The notes below the pieces were generated by a model. It searched no databases and was not told the DNA's origin. It saw only the letters and a program-made list of their open reading frames with translations. Of a stretch of DNA of 64,000 nucleotides, positions 7,013 through 15,067 are shown in pieces. Origin of the DNA: Streptomyces sp. TN58 (GTDB lineage: Bacteria; Actinomycetota; Actinomycetes; Streptomycetales; Streptomycetaceae). How positions within the stretch are numbered: position 1 is the first letter of the stretch; each line of letters starts with the position of its first letter. The stretch is from contig NZ_CP018870.1 of the NCBI RefSeq assembly GCF_001941845.1, forward strand, positions 744,001-808,000. The letters are read 5' to 3'. The position numbers were made by a program, and so were the translations under genes.

Positions 7013-8292
7013 GCGCCGCTGTGCCGGGGGCGCCGGTGAGCGCCGTCGCGCCGGGGACACTGGACCTCGGCAAGCTCTTCGCGGCGCGGCTGCACGCCGC
7101 GCGGGTCCGGCCGTACCTGGCGACGGCCCTGTTCGCCCTGCACACCGTGGAGTCGCGGCGGGTGCCGACGATGGCCGTCGACAGGTACTGGCGCTGCTAC
7201 GTCTCGCCGGCGTTCGTGGACCGCACCCCGGTGGAGGAGCTGGCCGGGGTGTGGGTCCACGAGGTGTCGCACCTGCTGCGCGACCACCACGGGCGCGGTG
7301 ACCGGGCGGCGCGGCTGCAGGGGCTGAACGGCCCGGGGGCGCGGCTGCGGATGAACATCGCCGCGGACTGCGAGATCAACGACGACGTGTTCGGCGACGG
7401 CCTGGTGATGCCGGAGGGCGCCGTCACTCCGGAAGCCCTGGGCCTGTGCGGCGGTGAGCTGATGGAGGACTACCTGCGCCGCTTCGGGCTCGGGCCGCTG
7501 ACGCACAACCTTGTCTGGCTGGACTGCGGCAGCGGGGCGGACGGGATGGAACGTGACTGGGACCTCGGGCCGGACGGCGCGCACGGCCTCAGCGAGCAGG
7601 AGCAGGACGCGGTCCGCTTCCGGGTCGCGCAGGGGATCAACGGGCGGCCCGGGCACACCCCGAAGGGGTGGAAGCGGTGGGCGGAGGACGCCTTTCACCC
7701 GCCGCAGCCGTGGCGGGAGCTGCTGGGAGCCGCCGTCCGGTCGGCGGCCTCCGGCGCGGGCGCCGGCGAGGACTACAGCTACGGCCGGCCCTCCCGGCGC
7801 TCAGCCTGCCTGCCGGGCGTCGTCCTGCCGAGCCTGCGGCGCCGGCCGCCGCGGGTGTCCGTGGTGATCGACACCTCGGGGTCGGTGAGCGACGCCGAAC
7901 TGGGCAGTGCGCTCCTGGAGGTCGCCGCGATCGCGCAGGCCCTGGGCGGCCGCCGCGACCTGGTCACCGTGGTGCCGTGCGACGCGGCCGCCCGGATCGT
8001 GCATCCGCTGTGCGAGGGCGAGGGCATTCCACTGCTGGGCGGTGGCGGTACGGACCTGCGTGCCGGTTTCGCCAGGGCGCTGGGGCAGGGTCCCCGGCCG
8101 GACGTGATCGTGGTCCTCACGGACGGGCAGACGGCCTGGCCCGCCGTACGGCCGCCCTGCCGGACGGTGGTGGGTGTCTTCGACCGTCCGGAGCGCGCGC
8201 GGTGGGACGAGGACGATCCCGACTACGTGCCGGACCCCACCCCTGCATGGGCCCGCGTGGTGTCCGTCGGCTCGTCCGCCTCCTCCCGGTGA
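7009..8292 (+). CDS. VWA-like protein with metallopeptidase-like N-terminal domain (DUF2201 type)
   Basis: A 427-residue protein with two parts. The N-terminal part has HEVSH at residues 84-88 (a zincin HExxH) followed by RDHH, inside the pattern seen in DUF2201 putative metallopeptidases. The C-terminal part is a VWA-like domain whose MIDAS motif begins with DTSGSVSD at about residue 288, and a later TD is present in VLTDGQ. The start is the GTG at 7009, overlapping the ATPase stop by four bases. This is the standard partner of a MoxR-type ATPase. Whether it cleaves peptide bonds is untested in the family as far as I know. It ends the co-directional run that starts with the ArsR gene. Confidence 0.85.
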   Translation: MSAAVPGAPVSAVAPGTLDLGKLFAARLHAARVRPYLATALFALHTVESRRVPTMAVDRYWRCYVSPAFVDRTPVEELAGVWVHEVSHLLRDHHGRGDRAARLQGLNGPGARLRMNIAADCEINDDVFGDGLVMPEGAVTPEALGLCGGELMEDYLRRFGLGPLTHNLVWLDCGSGADGMERDWDLGPDGAHGLSEQEQDAVRFRVAQGINGRPGHTPKGWKRWAEDAFHPPQPWRELLGAAVRSAASGAGAGEDYSYGRPSRRSACLPGVVLPSLRRRPPRVSVVIDTSGSVSDAELGSALLEVAAIAQALGGRRDLVTVVPCDAAARIVHPLCEGEGIPLLGGGGTDLRAGFARALGQGPRPDVIVVLTDGQTAWPAVRPPCRTVVGVFDRPERARWDEDDPDYVPDPTPAWARVVSVGSSASSR

Positions 8293-8349
8293 GCCGGGCC
8301 GCCCGCGCGGCGCCGACGGCCGCGGGGGCTCCTCGTGCCCGCGGTGCGG

Positions 8350-9498
8350 TCAGGCCTCCGCCGGCCGGCCGGCCCGGTCCGCGGGCTCCGCGGGCTCTGC
8401 GGTGTCCGCCGGGCTGAGGCGCTGTACGCCGTGGGCGGTGGCCAGCCTGGCGATCAGCAGGCAGTACACCGGCGCCGCCACGAGTTCCAGGACGAGTGCC
8501 TGCCAGGGGGCGTCCGCGGCGCTGCCCGACTCGGCCAGCTCCCCGAAGGCGACGGTGAGGCCGTAGGCGGTGACGTTGTTCGCCACATGGATCGCGATGG
8601 CCGCTTCGAGTCCTCCCGTACGGACGGTCAGCCAGCCCCACCACAGGGCGGAGTAGAAGAGCAGGGCGAATCCCGACAGCCGGCCGAAGCCGTGGGCGAG
8701 GGCGAAGAGGGCGGACCCGATGACGATGCCGGGCCAGGGGGAGGCGAGGAAGCCGCCGAAGAACTGGGTGATCCAGCCCCGGAAGACGAACTCCTCGGCG
8801 GCGGCCTGGAAGGGGATCAGCGCCCACAGCACGACGAGGCCGAGTACGAACCCGGACCAGCCGGGGAAGTCGCCCGCAAGGCTCTCCTCGCCCTCGCTGA
8901 GGTAGCCCCACAGCGCGAGGCCGCCCATCTGGAGCACGATCAGGGGGAAGGCGACCGCCGAGCAGCGGACCAGCCAGCGCAGGCGGACCCGCCCCAGGAC
9001 GGAGGCGACGGTGCCGGCGGGGCGGCTGCCGCACCAGCGGACCGCGAGCAGTACGACGGGGATGCCGACGGCTATGGAGAGCAGGGCGAGTGCCTCGTCG
9101 GCGAGCGGGTCCTGAAGTATCCGCTCGCCGTCCCGCGGGGCGAAGTCCAAGCCCAGGACGTACCAGACGAGGGCGCCGAACGCGATCACCAGCAGCGGTC
9201 CGAGCAGGTTCCCGACGAGGACGAGAGCGAACTCCCCGATGCGCCGCGGTGCCTTCTGGCGGCCGTTGCGGGCCTGTTCGTGATAGGCGCTCCCGGGCGG
9301 CGCGGTCTGGGGCCGCGGCCGCGGAACGGGCGGGAAACCGTAAGGCGGGGCACCGAAGGGCGGACCCCCATGGGCGGGGGTCGGCCACACCTGCGCGGGG
9401 ACCGGCCGGTGCGGAGCGCTTCCGGCCGGCGCGGCCCAGACGTCGGGCGGCGGGGGCGTATCTGACACAGCGGGACCCTTTCCGTCACGGCCGTTCAC
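8350..9498 (-). CDS. CPBP-family intramembrane metalloprotease
   Basis: A 382-residue membrane protein. After a Pro-rich cytoplasmic leader of about 90 residues there are roughly eight helices. The CPBP (Abi/CAAX protease) signature is complete: AAEEFVFRGW holds the EExxxR motif, FALAHG the second-motif His, and HVANN the third. These residues form the active site in the Rce1/CPBP family. Bacterial members are often linked to bacteriocin immunity or signalling; nothing nearby points to a substrate. It is convergent with the VWA gene (57 bases apart) and lies 31 bases from the stop of the next minus-strand gene upstream of it in the map. Confidence 0.85.
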   Translation of the reverse strand: MNGRDGKGPAVSDTPPPPDVWAAPAGSAPHRPVPAQVWPTPAHGGPPFGAPPYGFPPVPRPRPQTAPPGSAYHEQARNGRQKAPRRIGEFALVLVGNLLGPLLVIAFGALVWYVLGLDFAPRDGERILQDPLADEALALLSIAVGIPVVLLAVRWCGSRPAGTVASVLGRVRLRWLVRCSAVAFPLIVLQMGGLALWGYLSEGEESLAGDFPGWSGFVLGLVVLWALIPFQAAAEEFVFRGWITQFFGGFLASPWPGIVIGSALFALAHGFGRLSGFALLFYSALWWGWLTVRTGGLEAAIAIHVANNVTAYGLTVAFGELAESGSAADAPWQALVLELVAAPVYCLLIARLATAHGVQRLSPADTAEPAEPADRAGRPAEA

Positions 9499-9529
9499 CC
9501 GCCCATTCGATCACGTGACCGACCGCGGC

Positions 9530-11464
9530 TCAGCCGGATTCCGCGCGGGTCTGCGCCGGGGCCCGGCCCGGCGGACCGGGGCGTGGGCCGGTTCGGGGGG
9601 CGGGCAGGGGCAGGGAGAACCAGACGGCCTTGCCCTCGGCCGTCGGCAGCGTCCCCCAGGAGGTGGCGAGGGAGTCGACGAGGAGCAGACCGCGGCCGGA
9701 TTCGGCGTCGGGTTCGGCGAAGCGGGCCTGGGGCAGGACCGGGCTGCCGTCGCAGACCTCGACGCTCAGTTCACGGCCGGCCTGGCGCAGGCGCAGGCGG
9801 ACCGGGCCGCGGCTGTGGTTCACGGCGTTGGAGAGCAGCTCGGAGGTGAGCAGGCAGGCGGTGTCGCGAAGCTGCTCGTCGTCCCTGCCCCACTGGGCCA
9901 GGGTGGAGCGCAGGAACCGCCGCCCGGCACCGACGCTGCTCGGGTCGGCGGCGAGGAGCATGCTCTGAGAGGTCACCGGCTCGTCGGGGATCCGGACGAG
10001 GAGGAGGGTGACGTCGTCGGGGTTGTCGTCGGCGTCGGGCAGCAGGTCGGCCAGCAGCCGGTCGGCGGCCGCCTCCAGGCCGTTCGTCGTCGCGACGGCC
10101 TTCTCCAACGCCGCCGCGAGACCGTCCACCTGGCCCTCAATGTCGCCGTCGGGCGTCTCCACCAGGCCGTCCGTGTAGAGCGCGAGGACCGAGCCGGGCA
10201 GCACGGTGTGCCGGGTCTCGTGGTGGGGCACCTCCCCCACCCCGAGGGGCACGCTCACCTCGACGGGCAGCCGGGTGACCTCGCCGCCCGGGCTGACGAG
10301 GAGGACCGGCAGGTGGCCGGCCGAGCACATGGTGATCTCGGCCGCGTCGGCATCGACGACGAGGTAGCAGCAGGTGACGAACTGGTCCGGCAGTTCGGTC
10401 ACGACGGCGTCCAGGGCGCGCATGAGCTGCCAGGGCGGCATCCCGGTCTTGGCCAGGGCATGCGAGGCCGACCGGAGCTGGCCCATGACGGCGGCGGCGT
10501 CCAGGCCGCGCCCCATCACGTCGCCGACCATCACCCCGACCCGGCCGCCTCCCAGCGGGATGAGGTCGAACCAGTCACCGCCCACGCCGGCACCCTGCCG
10601 GGCCGGGAAGTAGCGGCTCGCCGTGGGCATCCCCGGTACGTCCGGCGGCGATCCCATGAGGCTGCGCTGGAGGGTGAGCGCGACGTGGCGCTGCTGCTCG
10701 TAGAGCTTCGCGAGCATCTCCTCGGCGGACTTGCGCTCGGTGACGTCGCGGATGGCCGCGGAGACCAGGGTGCCGTCGGGGGTCTCCAGCGGGCTCAGGC
10801 TGATCTCGACCGGGAACTCGCCCCCGTCTCGGCGCAGGCCGTACAGCTCCAGGCCCGCACCCATGGGGCGGGTCCTGCGGTTGCCGAAGTAGCCGTTCCG
10901 GAAGCCGGAGTGGCGCCCGCGGAACCGTTCCGGGACGAGTACCTCGACCGGTCTTCCCAGCAGGTCCTCGCGGGCGTACCCGAAGAGCGCCTCGGTCTGG
11001 GCGTTGACGAGCTGGATCGCGCCCCGCTCGTCGACGATCACCATCGCGTCCGGTGCCGCCTCCAGCAGCGCCCGGAAGCGCTCCTCGGCGGCCCGGCGCT
11101 CGCTCACGTCGCGCACGGCCGCCGAGATCAGCAGGCCCTCCGGGGTCTCCAGCGGGCTCAGGCTGATCTCCACGGGGAACTCTCGCCCGTCCCGGCGCAG
11201 GCCGCGGAGTTCCAGGCCCGCGCCCATCGGGCGGACCTGGCGGCTGGCCGCGTAGCCGAGCCGGTGGCCCGGGTGCTGGCCGCGGAACCGTTCGGGGACG
11301 AGGATCTCGATGTGCCGGCCCAGGAGTTCCCCGCGGGGATGGCCGAACAGGGCCTCGGTCTGCGCGTTCACCAGCCGGATCAAGCCGGCGTCGTCCACGA
11401 TCACCATCGCGTCCGGTGCCGCTTCCAGCAGAGCCCGGAAGGGCTCCTCAGATGTCGCTGCCAC
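9530..11464 (-). CDS. PAS-PAS-SpoIIE phosphatase-HATPase regulator
   Basis: A 644-residue soluble regulator. Two PAS domains (about residues 5-120 and 127-245) are nearly duplicates of each other: both contain RALLEAAPDAMVIVD and FPVEISLSPLETP. A PP2C/SpoIIE phosphatase follows (about 270-480, GGDWFD and MVGDVMGRGLDAA are the metal-binding motifs), then an RsbW-like ATPase domain (about 510-630, ELLSNAVNHS and GRGLLLVDSL). Such proteins act on anti-sigma-factor antagonists of the STAS type. The GTG at 11464 is chosen because GAGG lies six bases before it, although the frame stays open further upstream. It is an orphan: no STAS or sigma gene is adjacent. Confidence 0.9.
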   Translation of the reverse strand: MAATSEEPFRALLEAAPDAMVIVDDAGLIRLVNAQTEALFGHPRGELLGRHIEILVPERFRGQHPGHRLGYAASRQVRPMGAGLELRGLRRDGREFPVEISLSPLETPEGLLISAAVRDVSERRAAEERFRALLEAAPDAMVIVDERGAIQLVNAQTEALFGYAREDLLGRPVEVLVPERFRGRHSGFRNGYFGNRRTRPMGAGLELYGLRRDGGEFPVEISLSPLETPDGTLVSAAIRDVTERKSAEEMLAKLYEQQRHVALTLQRSLMGSPPDVPGMPTASRYFPARQGAGVGGDWFDLIPLGGGRVGVMVGDVMGRGLDAAAVMGQLRSASHALAKTGMPPWQLMRALDAVVTELPDQFVTCCYLVVDADAAEITMCSAGHLPVLLVSPGGEVTRLPVEVSVPLGVGEVPHHETRHTVLPGSVLALYTDGLVETPDGDIEGQVDGLAAALEKAVATTNGLEAAADRLLADLLPDADDNPDDVTLLLVRIPDEPVTSQSMLLAADPSSVGAGRRFLRSTLAQWGRDDEQLRDTACLLTSELLSNAVNHSRGPVRLRLRQAGRELSVEVCDGSPVLPQARFAEPDAESGRGLLLVDSLATSWGTLPTAEGKAVWFSLPLPAPRTGPRPGPPGRAPAQTRAESG

Positions 11465-11723
11465 GCTGCGCCTCGCAGTCGTCGAATCCCGCAGAAGCAG
11501 ACATCCGACCACGTGGCCGAATCTCACGCTTCCGGTTGACCGCATGCGGCGGCAATTGACCGATTCTGCGCACCGGGCGCGCCCGGCCCGGGCGCGGGTG
11601 GGCGCACTCGGGCGCGGTGGGCAGGGGGTTGACGCGGCCCGGCGGTCGGCGGAGCCGTGGCGGCAGCGCTGATCTATGGTGGCGGGAGGACCGGCCAGGG
11701 CGGACCCGAGGCGAGGAGATCCG

Positions 11724-12338
11724 GTGCGTGACGCAGAGTTCTTCCGGAGCTGGATGGCGGCCACCGCGGCGGCCGTGGAGCGTGAGGCGGACCGGCTCAC
11801 CGAGCTCGACTCCCCCATCGGGGACGCCGACCACGGGAGCAATCTGCTGCGCGGGTTCACGGCAGTGCGCGGCGCGCTGGAATCGGAGGCCCCGGCGGCG
11901 CCCGGCGCGGTGCTCCAGCTCGCCGGGCGGACGCTGATCTCGACGGTCGGCGGCGCGTCGGGGCCGCTGTACGGGATGCTGCTGCGGCGGACCGGCAAGG
12001 AGCTCGGCGAGGCGGCGGAGGTGTCCGACGCCGAGCTGCGCGAGGCCCTGGGCCGGGGGGTCGCCGCGGTGGCGCAGCTGGGCGGCGCCGCGCCGGGCGA
12101 CAAGACGATGCTGGACGCGCTGCTGCCGGGCGTGGCCGCGCTGGGCACCTCGTACCGGGCGGCCGCGGAGGCGGCGGAGAGCGGGGCGCTCGCCACCGTG
12201 CCGATGCAGGCGCGCAAGGGGCGGGCCAGCTACCTGGGCGAGCGGAGCATCGGACACCAGGATCCGGGGGCGACCTCGTCGGCGCTGCTGCTGGGGGCGC
12301 TCGCGGACGTGGCGGAGCGGGCGGAGGGCACGCGGTGA
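11724..12338 (+). CDS. dhaL: Dihydroxyacetone kinase subunit DhaL
   Basis: A 204-residue helical protein of the DhaL family, the ADP-binding subunit of PTS-dependent dihydroxyacetone kinase. The GDADHG motif near residue 37 (GDGDHG in most members) supplies Asp/His ligands for the two Mg ions, and the GGASGPLYG and GDKTMLDAL motifs are present. The GTG at 11724 has GAGGAG five bases upstream. It overlaps dhaM by four bases (GTGA). DhaL needs DhaK, which binds dihydroxyacetone covalently, but no dhaK gene lies next to it: the upstream 260 bases are non-coding and then comes a SpoIIE gene. Confidence 0.9.
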   Translation: MRDAEFFRSWMAATAAAVEREADRLTELDSPIGDADHGSNLLRGFTAVRGALESEAPAAPGAVLQLAGRTLISTVGGASGPLYGMLLRRTGKELGEAAEVSDAELREALGRGVAAVAQLGGAAPGDKTMLDALLPGVAALGTSYRAAAEAAESGALATVPMQARKGRASYLGERSIGHQDPGATSSALLLGALADVAERAEGTR

Positions 12339-12772
12339 CGGCCGGACGGGGCGCCGGGGCCGCTGCCGGGCAGCCCGCCCTCGTCGGGGTGGTGCTGGTC
12401 TCGCACAGCGCGCCCGTCGCCGAGTCGGTGGCGGAGCTGGCGCGGGGCCTGGCGGCGGGCGGGCCGGTGGCGCCGGTGGCCGCGGCGGGCGGCACGTCCG
12501 CGGGCGGGCTGGGTACGAGCGCGGAACTGGTCGTCGCGGCCGCCCGGGAGGTGGACCGGGGTGCCGGAGTCGCGCTGCTGGCGGACCTGGGGAGTTCGGT
12601 GCTGACGGTGAAGGCGCTGCTGCTGGAGGACGAACTGCCGCCTGGTTCACGGCTGGTGGACGCCCCGTTCGTCGAGGGCGCGGTGGCGGCGGTGGTCGCC
12701 TCGTCGGCGGGAGCCCCGCTGGAACAGGTCGCGGAGGCCGCCGCCGAGGCGTACGCGTACCGCAAGGCCTGA
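12335..12772 (+). CDS. dhaM: DhaM, EIIA-Man-like phosphotransfer subunit
   Basis: A 145-residue protein containing only the EIIA domain of the mannose PTS family. The phosphorylated histidine is His24 in VLVSHSAP. It lacks the HPr and EI-like extensions found in the long E. coli DhaM, as expected for Gram-positive forms. It should take phosphate from HPr and pass it to ADP bound to DhaL. Start at the GTG at 12335, overlapping the dhaL stop. Confidence 0.87.
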   Translation: MTAGRGAGAAAGQPALVGVVLVSHSAPVAESVAELARGLAAGGPVAPVAAAGGTSAGGLGTSAELVVAAAREVDRGAGVALLADLGSSVLTVKALLLEDELPPGSRLVDAPFVEGAVAAVVASSAGAPLEQVAEAAAEAYAYRKA

Positions 12773-12834
12773 GGACCCGGGCGGGCGGCGGGAGCCGTCC
12801 CGGCCGGGCCTCGCGGTGGCGGTCGCGCTCGGCG

Positions 12835-13224
12835 TCAGCGTCCGCGCAGCGACTGGATCTCGCGGCGGTCGCGCTTGGTGGGGCGGCCCGTGCCGCGGTC
12901 GCGGATGCCGACGACCGCGGCCTCCACGGGGGTCGGCGGCGGCGGGCTCTTGTCGATCAGGCACTCGGCGGCGACGGGCGCGCCCACCCTCTTCGACACC
13001 GGCCGTCTGACGACGACGATCCGCTCGCGGCCGGCGTGGAAGAGGCGTACCTCGTCACCCGCGCGGATCGGCTGCGCCGGCTTGGCGCGTTCCCCGTTGA
13101 CCTTCACATGGCCCGCCCGGCAGGCGGTCGCCGCGATCGAGCGGGTCTTGGTCAGACGCACGGACCAGATCCACGCATCGACCCGCACCGTGCCCGTTTC
13201 CGTTCCCGATACCTCATCAGCCAT
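12835..13224 (-). CDS. S4-domain RNA-binding protein, Hsp15-like
   Basis: A 129-residue protein. The S4 domain (about residues 13-75) begins VRVDAWIWSVRLTKTRSIA and contains GHVKVNGERAKPAQPIRAGDEV, the usual S4 turn. A basic tail with GTGRPTKRDRREI is as in heat-shock protein 15 (HslR). Hsp15 in E. coli rescues stalled 50S subunits carrying nascent chains. It is a single gene, convergent with dhaM (62 bases) and divergent from the Mop regulator. Confidence 0.88.
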   Translation of the reverse strand: MADEVSGTETGTVRVDAWIWSVRLTKTRSIAATACRAGHVKVNGERAKPAQPIRAGDEVRLFHAGRERIVVVRRPVSKRVGAPVAAECLIDKSPPPPTPVEAAVVGIRDRGTGRPTKRDRREIQSLRGR

Positions 13225-13321
13225 GCCCCGACTCTAATGCCGTGCCGTTTCGCCGCGCCGTGGCTTTTCGGCGGATGCACCAACACGCTCGGCATCTGCC
13301 ATGGTGTTCCGCCAAAGAAGG

Positions 13322-13351
13322 TTGCACCTGCGCGGTATATGCGCCTACGTT
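13322..13351 (+). promoter_or_regulatory. Leaderless promoter of the HTH-Mop regulator
   Basis: TTGCAC at 13322-13327 and TACGTT at 13346-13351 with an 18-base spacer; the ATG is at 13359, eight bases after the -10, so the mRNA should be leaderless. The spacer holds GCGC-GGTATAT-GCGC, a short dyad that could be an operator. Confidence 0.65.
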
Positions 13352-13358
13352 GTCGCAC

Positions 13359-13754
13359 ATGCAGTCCTACACCATCGGCCAGGCCGCGCGTCTGCTGGCC
13401 GTCAGCCCGGACACGGTGCGGCGCTGGGCGGACGCCGGCCGGGTCGTGACCCGTCGCGACGAGGCCGGCCGGCGGATGATCGACGGCCGTGACCTGGCCG
13501 CGTTCTCCGTGGAGGTGGGCCAGGGTGGCCACGCCGAGGACAGGGAGCCGTACACGTCGGCACGCAACGCCTTCCCCGGCATCGTCACGGCCGTCCGGCT
13601 CGGCGAGGTGTCCGCCCAGGTCGACATCCAGGCCGGTCCCCACCGCCTGGTCTCCCTGCTCACCCGCGAGGCCGTCGAGGAACTCGGGCTGGAGGTCGGC
13701 ATGCGGGCCACCGCCCGCGTGAAGTCCACGAGCGTCCACATCGACCGGGACTGA
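13359..13754 (+). CDS. Molybdenum-binding regulator, HTH plus Mop/TOBE domain
   Basis: A 131-residue protein. Residues 1-50 are an excisionase/MerR-like helix-turn-helix ([26 protein letters not shown]). Residues about 63-130 are a Mop/TOBE domain ([25 protein letters not shown] and [11 protein letters not shown]), which binds molybdate or tungstate. The organisation resembles short ModE-like regulators common in actinobacteria. It lies 155 bases before modA on the same strand, so it probably reports molybdate status to the transporter operon. The ATG at 13359 fits a leaderless promoter. Confidence 0.88.
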   Translation: MQSYTIGQAARLLAVSPDTVRRWADAGRVVTRRDEAGRRMIDGRDLAAFSVEVGQGGHAEDREPYTSARNAFPGIVTAVRLGEVSAQVDIQAGPHRLVSLLTREAVEELGLEVGMRATARVKSTSVHIDRD

Positions 13755-13909
13755 ACCACGCACGCCGCCCGGCGTCCAGCACCGCCACCGCTGCCCACAC
13801 CGCTCAGCACCGACGCACCCATCCCCACCCGCTCCGCCGTCACCGGCGCGGGCAACCAGCGCGGATCCGGCACCGGCCGGCCGCCGGCCCGACCGAGGAG
13901 CCAGCGCTC

Positions 13910-14710
13910 ATGTCCCCGACCCCGACCCGCACCCGTCGTCGTACCGTCGTCTCCGCGGCCGCCCTGTCCGCCGCCCTGCTCGCCGGGCTGACCGCCTGCG
14001 GAGGGGGCGAGGAGCCCGCCGCGCCGTCGGCCTCCGGCGCGCCACCGGCGAACCTCACCGTCCTGGCCGCCTCCTCCCTGACCGACGTCTTCAGGACGGC
14101 GGGGGCCGCGTACGAGAAGGCCCACCCCGGTACGAAGGTCACCTTCTCCTTCGCCGGTTCGCAGGAGCTCGCGGCGCAGGTCAAGCAGGGTGCCCCGGCC
14201 GACGCACTGGTCACCGCCGACACCAGGACCATGGACGGGCTGAGGGCCGAGACCGGCGAGCCCAGGGTCGTCGCGAAGAACCGCCTGGTCATCGCGACCG
14301 GCAAGGGCAACCCCTTCAAGGTCGACGAGCTGAAGGACCTCGCCGATCCCGGACTCAAGGTCGTGCTCGCCGCGCCCGAGGTACCGGTCGGCCGCTACAG
14401 CAGGCAGATCCTCGACGCCCAGAAGGTGGCGGTGAAGCCGGTCTCCCAGGAGCCCAGCGTCCGCGCCGTCCTGGGCAAGGTCGAGATGGGCGAGGCCGAC
14501 GCCGGCCTCGTCTACCGGACGGACGCCGCCAGGTCGGGCGGCAAGGTCGTCACCGTGGAGATCCCGGACGGGCAGAACGCCGTGGCCTCCTACCCCGCCG
14601 CCACGCTGAGGCACTCCCGGAACGCCGGGGCCGCCGCCGCGTTCACGGCGTGGCTGAGCGGCCCCGAGGCACAGAAGATCTTCCAGGAGGCGGGTTTCCA
14701 GCAGCCGTAG
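13910..14710 (+). CDS. modA: Molybdate ABC transporter substrate-binding lipoprotein
   Basis: A 266-residue exported lipoprotein. The signal peptide ends with the lipobox LTAC (Cys about residue 28), then a Pro/Ala-rich linker. The mature part has the ModA pattern: [13 protein letters not shown] near the start, [22 protein letters not shown], and VYRTDA near the end. It should capture molybdate outside the membrane for ModBC. GAGGAG precedes the ATG. Its stop codon touches the left end of the hairpin element at 14711, which separates it from modBC by 357 bases. Confidence 0.92.
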   Translation: MSPTPTRTRRRTVVSAAALSAALLAGLTACGGGEEPAAPSASGAPPANLTVLAASSLTDVFRTAGAAYEKAHPGTKVTFSFAGSQELAAQVKQGAPADALVTADTRTMDGLRAETGEPRVVAKNRLVIATGKGNPFKVDELKDLADPGLKVVLAAPEVPVGRYSRQILDAQKVAVKPVSQEPSVRAVLGKVEMGEADAGLVYRTDAARSGGKVVTVEIPDGQNAVASYPAATLRHSRNAGAAAAFTAWLSGPEAQKIFQEAGFQQP

Positions 14711-14884
14711 GGCGTGTTGCGAAAGTGGCGTCGTCCGCCCGCAGGGCGGTGCTCGCCGTGTCTGGTGCCGTGCCTCGCAAGGCGGAGGGTCGCCCGCGTA
14801 CCGGTCCGTGCGCGGGTAACCCCGACAACGCGGCGGGATGCCGTGCCAGGCACCGCCGGCCCGACGAGACTTGCGCAACACGCC
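14711..14884 (+). mobile_element. Long-hairpin intergenic element, copy A (MITE-like)
   Basis: Perfect 11-bp terminal inverted repeats, GGCGTGTTGCG at 14711-14721 and its complement at 14874-14884, with further pairing inside (AAAGTGGCGTCG against a GACGAGACTTG end). The core has GCAAGGCGGAGG at 14777-14788 and GACAACGCGGCG at 14824-14835 around a hairpin (CCCGCGTAC, loop CGGTCC, GTGCGCGGG) at 14793-14816. The same 12-mers at the same spacing occur in copy B. It lies inside the molybdate operon. No transposase is encoded and no target duplication is evident. Confidence 0.8.
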
Positions 14885-14953
14885 TTGGCCGGCGGGGCCT
14901 GCGCACCGGTCGGGTCCGTCGGTTCGGGGTGGAACGTCCCGCCCCGCATACGC

Positions 14954-14993
14954 TGCACCCCTGCACCCACCCATGCACCCACCCCTGCACCCC
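14954..14993 (+). repeat. C-rich 12-bp imperfect tandem repeat before modBC
   Basis: TGCACCC starts at 14954, 14962, 14974 and 14986; the units TGCACCCACCCA and TGCACCCACCCC are 12 bases long. The unit resembles TGCACGCATCCC at 5710. The rest of 14994-15056 is C-rich with no other signal until the ribosome site AGGAAG before the modBC start. Confidence 0.8.
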
Positions 14994-15067
14994 GCGCCCG
15001 TGCCCGCCCGCGTCCCCGCCGCCGGCCCCGCCCCGTCCGGCCACGCCCGCCCGAGCCAGGAAGTCCC

